A DNA stretch of 64,000 bases, taken from Morella rubra (taxonomy: Eukaryota; Streptophyta; Magnoliopsida; Fagales; Myricaceae). The stretch is taken from NCBI GenBank assembly GCA_003952965.2, contig CM025851.1, positions 22,193,357-22,257,356 on the forward strand, in the 5' to 3' direction. Positions 59,383 to 64,000 of the stretch are shown here, one piece after another. How positions within the stretch are numbered: the stretch's first letter is position 1; each line of letters starts with the position of its first letter. A program made the position numbers and the translations under genes. The notes under the pieces are model-generated. The model was not told the DNA's origin and did no database searches. It worked only from the letters and a program-made list of their open reading frames with translations.

Positions 59383-62300
59383 TCATGTCAAAGGAGCTAA
59401 AGTCCACAAAAAGCTCAATAGACTCATTCTCCTGGTATGCTTCACGGTTCGACGGTCCTTCTCCATCTTCACTAGCTTCCTCCTCAATATGTGGAATATC
59501 ATACGTGTTTTAGGGGTAATCTTTTGAACAATCTTCCAGTGACCGCCCAACTTCATATCATCGATATAAAACACTTGATTCCCCTGAGAAGCTAGCACGA
59601 ACGGGTCGTCTTTGTACCACTTTCGGGATGTGTTAATACTAACAAACCGACCACTTTTATCAAGACCTAAGTTTTGAGTACTCAAGTCAAACCAGTCACA
59701 TTTTAGTAAATAAACTAAATTCCCCCGCAAATAACGCAACGCATAAATATCCACGACCTGACCATAAAAATCAACATCTTCCCCATCATGGTCCCCAGAA
59801 CAACCACACCACTATTCTGAGTGTTACGAAACTGTTCACGAAGGACCGTGTGAAACCTAACTCCATTCACTACACACCCAGAATAACAAAGTGCCCGTTG
59901 ATCCGGACCGGATGCTAATGCATACAAATCATCCGACACCGAGCCCGGATTTTCATTGCGCATAGTTTGAATCTAAAATATAAACACGTGTTAACTTTGA
60001 AAAAAAATATCACTTAAAATTAAACATATAATAGAGAAAAAATTAAATAAATACCCGATTTCTAAACCATAACGGAAATTCTTCTTCGTGCCTCCTATCA
60101 ACATTTATTGGTGATTCCTTCTCATCTCTTCCAAGTGCTCGCTATAAAGAAATAAGATATTTTATAATAAATTAAAATATAATGAACTGATAAGTGTTTA
60201 AATGAGCAAATATTCTTATTTGTGCTTACTCTATATGTTGGCTGATTTCTGAACAGTTGTTGAGTACGTACCACTGTGCTTTTGTAAATTCCTTTATATT
60301 CAAATCTTGACCCCTACCAGCTCCCAGCGGCGAACATTTGAGTAAATACAGAAAAATGACAACTTCGATCATCCATGTCGGCATAATTTTGGTCTTTTCT
60401 ATTAAATCTCGTCTCAACGTACCAAGATACATTGAGCAAAAAGTTAGACATTCATTTAACACATAATTCTCTGCTATGGAGCCCTCACACCGCACCCTGT
60501 TCTTAACGAAACGCTTCATCTTCCCCATATACCTCTCCATTGGATACATCCACCGAAATTGAACTGGACCCCAAGTTTCACCTCCCGAGGTAAATGAAGC
60601 TAAATGAACCATAATAGTAAAAAATGATGGAGGGAATAAATGTTCCAACTTGCAAAGAATCATTCCAATGTCCTTCTCTAACTGGTCCACAACGTCTAAA
60701 TGTATTGTTCTTGAGCACAAGTCTCTGAAGAATAAACTCAACTCAGTCAACGCTGTACATACTTCGTTTCCTAACAACGTGTATCATTGCCGGTAACAGT
60801 CGCTGCAACAAGACGTGTGAGTCGTGACTCTTCATACCCATTATTTTCCCTTCATTTATATTCACGCATCGGGATATGTTAGAGGCGTATCCATCCGAAA
60901 CTTGACACCCTTCAGCCATTCACAACACTTCTTACGTTCATCCTTCGTTAAAGTAAATAATGCTTGAGGCATCACCTCCTGCTGACCCCGAACTTGCAAA
61001 TGCAATCCTTTTTAATGCCCATTAATGCCAAGTCCCCGAGCACTAGCATTGTCCTTCGTCTTACCATCGATGTTCATCAAAGTTCCCAACACATTGTCAC
61101 AAATATTCTTCTCTATGTGCATGAGTTTCAAATGTTGTCAACTCAAAGAATATGCTGCGCTTCGTCCAACTTAACTCAATTTAGCCTGTTTTCTCTTCTT
61201 CTGAGTCTTCCCAAATGAACATAACGGTACCGATTCAAGTTGTTGAAGTATCTCCTCTCCAGTGACTTCTTCAGGCGCTGCTCTAAACTTTTTTCCCGTC
61301 AAATATGTCGACATCATGCCTCCACCATGCGTCGGGGCAAATACCGGCGATGTCCCAAAAACAATGTTTGCCCCCATGTTTCAACCAAAATGACGTTGTG
61401 TTCGCATTGCAATTAGGGCATGCTAACCGTCCTTTCGTACTCCAACCCGAGAGATTACCATAAGCCAGGAAGTCATTTATTGTCCAAAGCAAAGCAGCAT
61501 GTAACTTGAATGAACTTGACACGCCGCGTGTACGTCTGCACTCCATTTTCCCACAAGTCCTTCAACTCATCTATCAATGGCTGCAAGTAGACGTCGATAT
61601 CATTCCAGACTTCTTGGACCAGGAATAAGCAACGACAGCATAAAACTTGAATCCTTCATACATTTCCATGGCGGCATATTGTATGGAATTAGTACCACTG
61701 GCCATATACTATACGATAAGCTCATGTTGCCAAACGGATTGAACCCATCAGATGCCAAACCCAACCGGACATTCCGAGATTTCCGACCAAACCATTCATA
61801 ATTCTTATCGAGGTCCTTCCATACCACAGAGTCTGTAGGATGCCTCATCACCCCATCTTCAACCACACGCTTCTCTTGGTGCCACCGCATATCCGTTGCC
61901 GTTTGCCTTGATAGAAACAATCTCTGCAACCTCGGTTTCAAGGGAAAATCCGCAACACTTTTTGAGGAACCTTTGATTTGCTATTCTGACTGTACTTCCA
62001 CCTCGATTCCCCACACACCGGACACTCTTGTAACTCACTGTGCTCCTTCCAAAACAGTACACAGTCATTTAAGCACGCATGTATGTTATCGTAGCTAAAT
62101 CCTAAATTCTTTCTTAACTTTTCGCCTCATAATAAGATTTAGGAAGTGTCTCCCCCTCCGCAGCGCATCTTTTATCAAACCCAACACATCTTCAAATGCC
62201 TTTACAGTCAAATTATTCTCCGACTTCACATGAAGTAACCTAACAACGAAAGAAAACTTTGAGTACTTCTTACACCGGGATACAACTCTCGCTCAGCATC

Positions 62301-62732
62301 CGCCCATAACTTGGTATACGCAGAAAACCCGTCTCCAGACCCAAATTCAGGAAATATTTTCACCAGCATTCTCATCAACCCCTGCTCCCGCCTCAAAATC
62401 TTCTAACATGTCTCTCATATCATCATTTATGTTTCCCTCAGAGTCCTCACTTCTAGGTTCAGGTTCTAAAGTCACTACCCGGTTAGGAACTTCTGATATG
62501 ACTCTCCGTGAAATACCCAATGAGTGTAACTCTGGTCAAACCCAATTATGTATAAATGATCCTCCATCTCGTCTACATGTTTGAACAACACATTCTTACA
62601 TCTCTTACATGGACATCTTATCATTCCACGACTATCTGCATAACTACGGGCAACACTCATAAAATCCCGAACACCATCACTATACTTTACACTTTTGAGT
62701 CTATCAGCCTCATAAATCCAGCTTTTATCCAT
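59383..62732 (-). pseudogene. TNP2-type (CACTA) transposase pseudogene of CACTA-3
   Basis: Minus-strand relic of the catalytic transposase. It begins MDKSWIYEADRLKSVKYSDG with CPCKRCKNVLF (62732-62560), the transposase-associated domain. The tnp2 part has KPRLQRLFLSRQTATDMRWH, LGLASDGFNPFGNMSLSYSI, PWKCMKDSSFMLSLLIPGPR (61940-61600), YGNLSGWSTKGRLACPNCNA (about 61465) and AAPEEVTGEEILQQLESVPL (about 61280). The DUF4218 part (60777-60400) shows LFPPSFFTIMVHLASF, GPVQFRWMYPMERYMGKMKR and GSIAENYVLNECLTFCSMYL. The DUF4216 part (59963-59500) shows LVYLLKCDWFDLSTQN and DPFVLASQGNQVFYIDDM. Frame changes near 61600, 61400, 60900 and 59780 inactivate it. Confidence 0.92.
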
Positions 62733-63700
62733 ATTGTTCCTTCAAAGACGAAAATACAAACAATAATGCAAACAATGATGACATTCACACTCAACTCCAT
62801 TTCTCGGGTGATAGGTCCTATCCCATTCAAGTTTACAATATCACATATTGCATGTAATTGACCCGACTATTGTGACTGATGCTTTAGAAATTTCGACAGC
62901 ATTTCCCCTCAGTCCCCAGATACACGCCTACAACATTGAGCATAAACACCCACTATTGAAGGCAAGTGTACAAGCTCAATGCTGAATGTGTATCCGGAAG
63001 GACAAAAGGAGATTTGCATCGAAATTTCTAAACACATCAGTCACAATATCAAATACAATTACGCACATTACATATTGTAAACTCAAACTGTCCATAACGT
63101 GGACAATTCAAGAATTACACCGAGTTCGTTATCCGAACTCCGTGTAATTCTTAAACGGGGCTAAGGCTACTAATTAATGAATGCATGAACATGACAGCAA
63201 AAACCGTTCGGACGCTATTAACCGTCCGAACATAAAATATACGCGTTCGGACCTTTTTGTAAAGCATCCGGACGGATAAATTAAGTCAGGACGGTATATA
63301 GACCGTCAGACTGCGATTGTCGAACAACACAATTCTTCGAATAGATGACATTTTCAACACAAATTCATGCCAAAATCAACCCAAATGACAATATTTCAAT
63401 ATAAACACATCACAACTAACTCCAAACTCAATTGATCATTTTAGACCCCAAAATTCGAAAAACACATACTTTGATATCCTAAAATCATGCTTTTCATCCA
63501 AAATAAAAAAAAAACATTTAAAACCCACTAACTTAAATGCAATCCAATTCGAAATCCTAATGGGTTGCTCCTTTAACACCCTTTTCAAGGAGATTAACGT
63601 CTTAAATCAGCTCTCCTCTGCTCTTCTTGCATAAATATTTCTAAATTTCGATATACTATTCGTGATTTCTAACCAACTCCAAACTTTTAACCCCCAAAAC
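62733..63700. other. Right non-coding part of CACTA-3
   Basis: No gene seen. An inverted pair stands at about 62877-63050: TGTGACTGATG..TTAGAAATTTCGA appears again in reverse as TCGAAATTTCTAAACACATCAGTCACA, so the segment could fold into a hairpin. A second short inverted pair, AATTACACCGAGTTCG and CGAACTCCGTGTAATT, lies at 63114-63152. Subterminal repeats follow at 63200-63310. Confidence 0.6.
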
Positions 63701-63714
63701 CGTGTTTGCAAAGT

Positions 63715-64000
63715 AAAGTCTAATTTAGCACAAGTATATAGAATAACAGAATAAGTGCTAAATGTAAGAGTAGGATAGAGAAGCAAACACGTGATTTTTA
63801 GGTGGTTCGCAAACCCGCCTACATCCACCTCAAGCTCTTCACCGAGCCTTGAGGTTTTCCCACTATCTTCCAAATAGTGTACACTCTAGCTTCCGGGTGC
63901 TAGAGAACTTACAAGTATTTCCCGGGCTTAACACTCCAAGTGATTTTTCGGGCTCACACTCACAACCCAACCAAGCTTGAATATACCCTCTCTAAGCTTT
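63715..64000 (-). mobile_element. Copia-type LTR fragment at the window edge
   Basis: Contains CACGTGATTTTTAGGTGGTTCGC, ACCGAGCCTTGAGGTTTTCCC and further LTR-like phrases on the plus strand that are typical of the reverse complement of some plant copia LTRs; the LTR at 9640-10589 has comparable words. The rest lies beyond the window and the inner border is not fixed. Confidence 0.5.

Larger units (their letters stand above)
56605..63700. mobile_element. CACTA DNA transposon CACTA-3, right end not seen
   Basis: Starts CACTACAAGAAAAAAATACT at 56605, the canonical plant CACTA terminus, inserted into the duplicated receptor-gene flank. Subterminal words CCGTTCGGACGG / CCGTCCGAACGG and CGTCAC lie at 56640-57245 and return at 63200-63300. 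Both transposon genes are on the minus strand: TNP1-like (57.6-59.1 kb) and TNP2-like (59.4-62.7 kb), so the element reads inward from its right side. The matching ...TTGTAGTG terminus is not present before the window ends; a copia-type LTR around 63.7-64 kb may interrupt it. The end coordinate is an estimate. Confidence 0.85.

Noticed and set aside
1..64000. tRNA, rRNA, snoRNA genes or bacterial-type operons
   Set aside because: None could be recognised by eye on either strand; the window is wholly eukaryotic in character.

Overview
This is plant nuclear DNA, almost certainly from a dicot. It contains intron-split relics of plant genes, coiled-coil NB-LRR and LRR receptor-like resistance-type genes, a strictosidine-synthase-like gene, Ty1/copia elements, plant L1-type LINEs with an RNase H tail, and CACTA (En/Spm-type) DNA transposons. 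I found no intact host gene, tRNA, rRNA or CRISPR array. Nearly every coding stretch is a broken or truncated copy, so this looks like a gene-poor region built from nested insertions and tandem duplications.

Layout. 1-1.9 kb: copia pol and probable 3' LTR. 2-15.5 kb: four copies (A-D) of a dispersed repeat, two of which clearly hold a short piece of a replication factor C large subunit (RFC1) exon. Among them lie an RFC1 BRCT pseudogene (5.06-5.49 kb), an antisense NB-ARC scrap, a 5'-truncated LINE with a long open frame (5.7-8.1 kb), a reversed copia gag with its LTR (9.26-10.59 kb) and a strictosidine-synthase-like pseudogene (11.46-14.03 kb). 15.80-23.41 kb: CACTA-1, with AAG target duplications, dense GATCGATCG arrays, two minus-strand transposon gene relics and a nested small inverted-repeat element. 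23.59-27.18 kb: a CC-NB-LRR pseudogene on the minus strand plus a second LRR scrap. 27.96-34.93 kb: CACTA-2, with a plus-strand TNP2-type transposase pseudogene, lying between two direct copies of one flanking sequence. 36.1-37.7 kb: two opposed copia remnants, one with an LTR. 37.8-41.4 kb: LINE remnants around an element with roughly 200-bp inverted ends; the second LINE has a poly(A) tail and target duplication.

45.0-56.6 kb is a tandem array of LRR receptor-like protein pseudogenes. One is an eroded stub and two are near full length, and they share duplicated 3' flanks. One flank holds a 1.74-kb solo LTR with a 5-bp target duplication, and its paralogue preserves the empty site. 56.605 kb to about 63.7 kb is CACTA-3, with TNP1-like and TNP2-like genes on the minus strand and GTTCGGACGG-type subterminal repeats. 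Its right end is lost behind, or interrupted by, another copia-type LTR at the window edge.

The genes do not form a pathway. The useful information is historical: the order of insertion, captured host exons, tandem duplication of immune-receptor genes and their decay. Assignments are from motif recognition; no database search was run.
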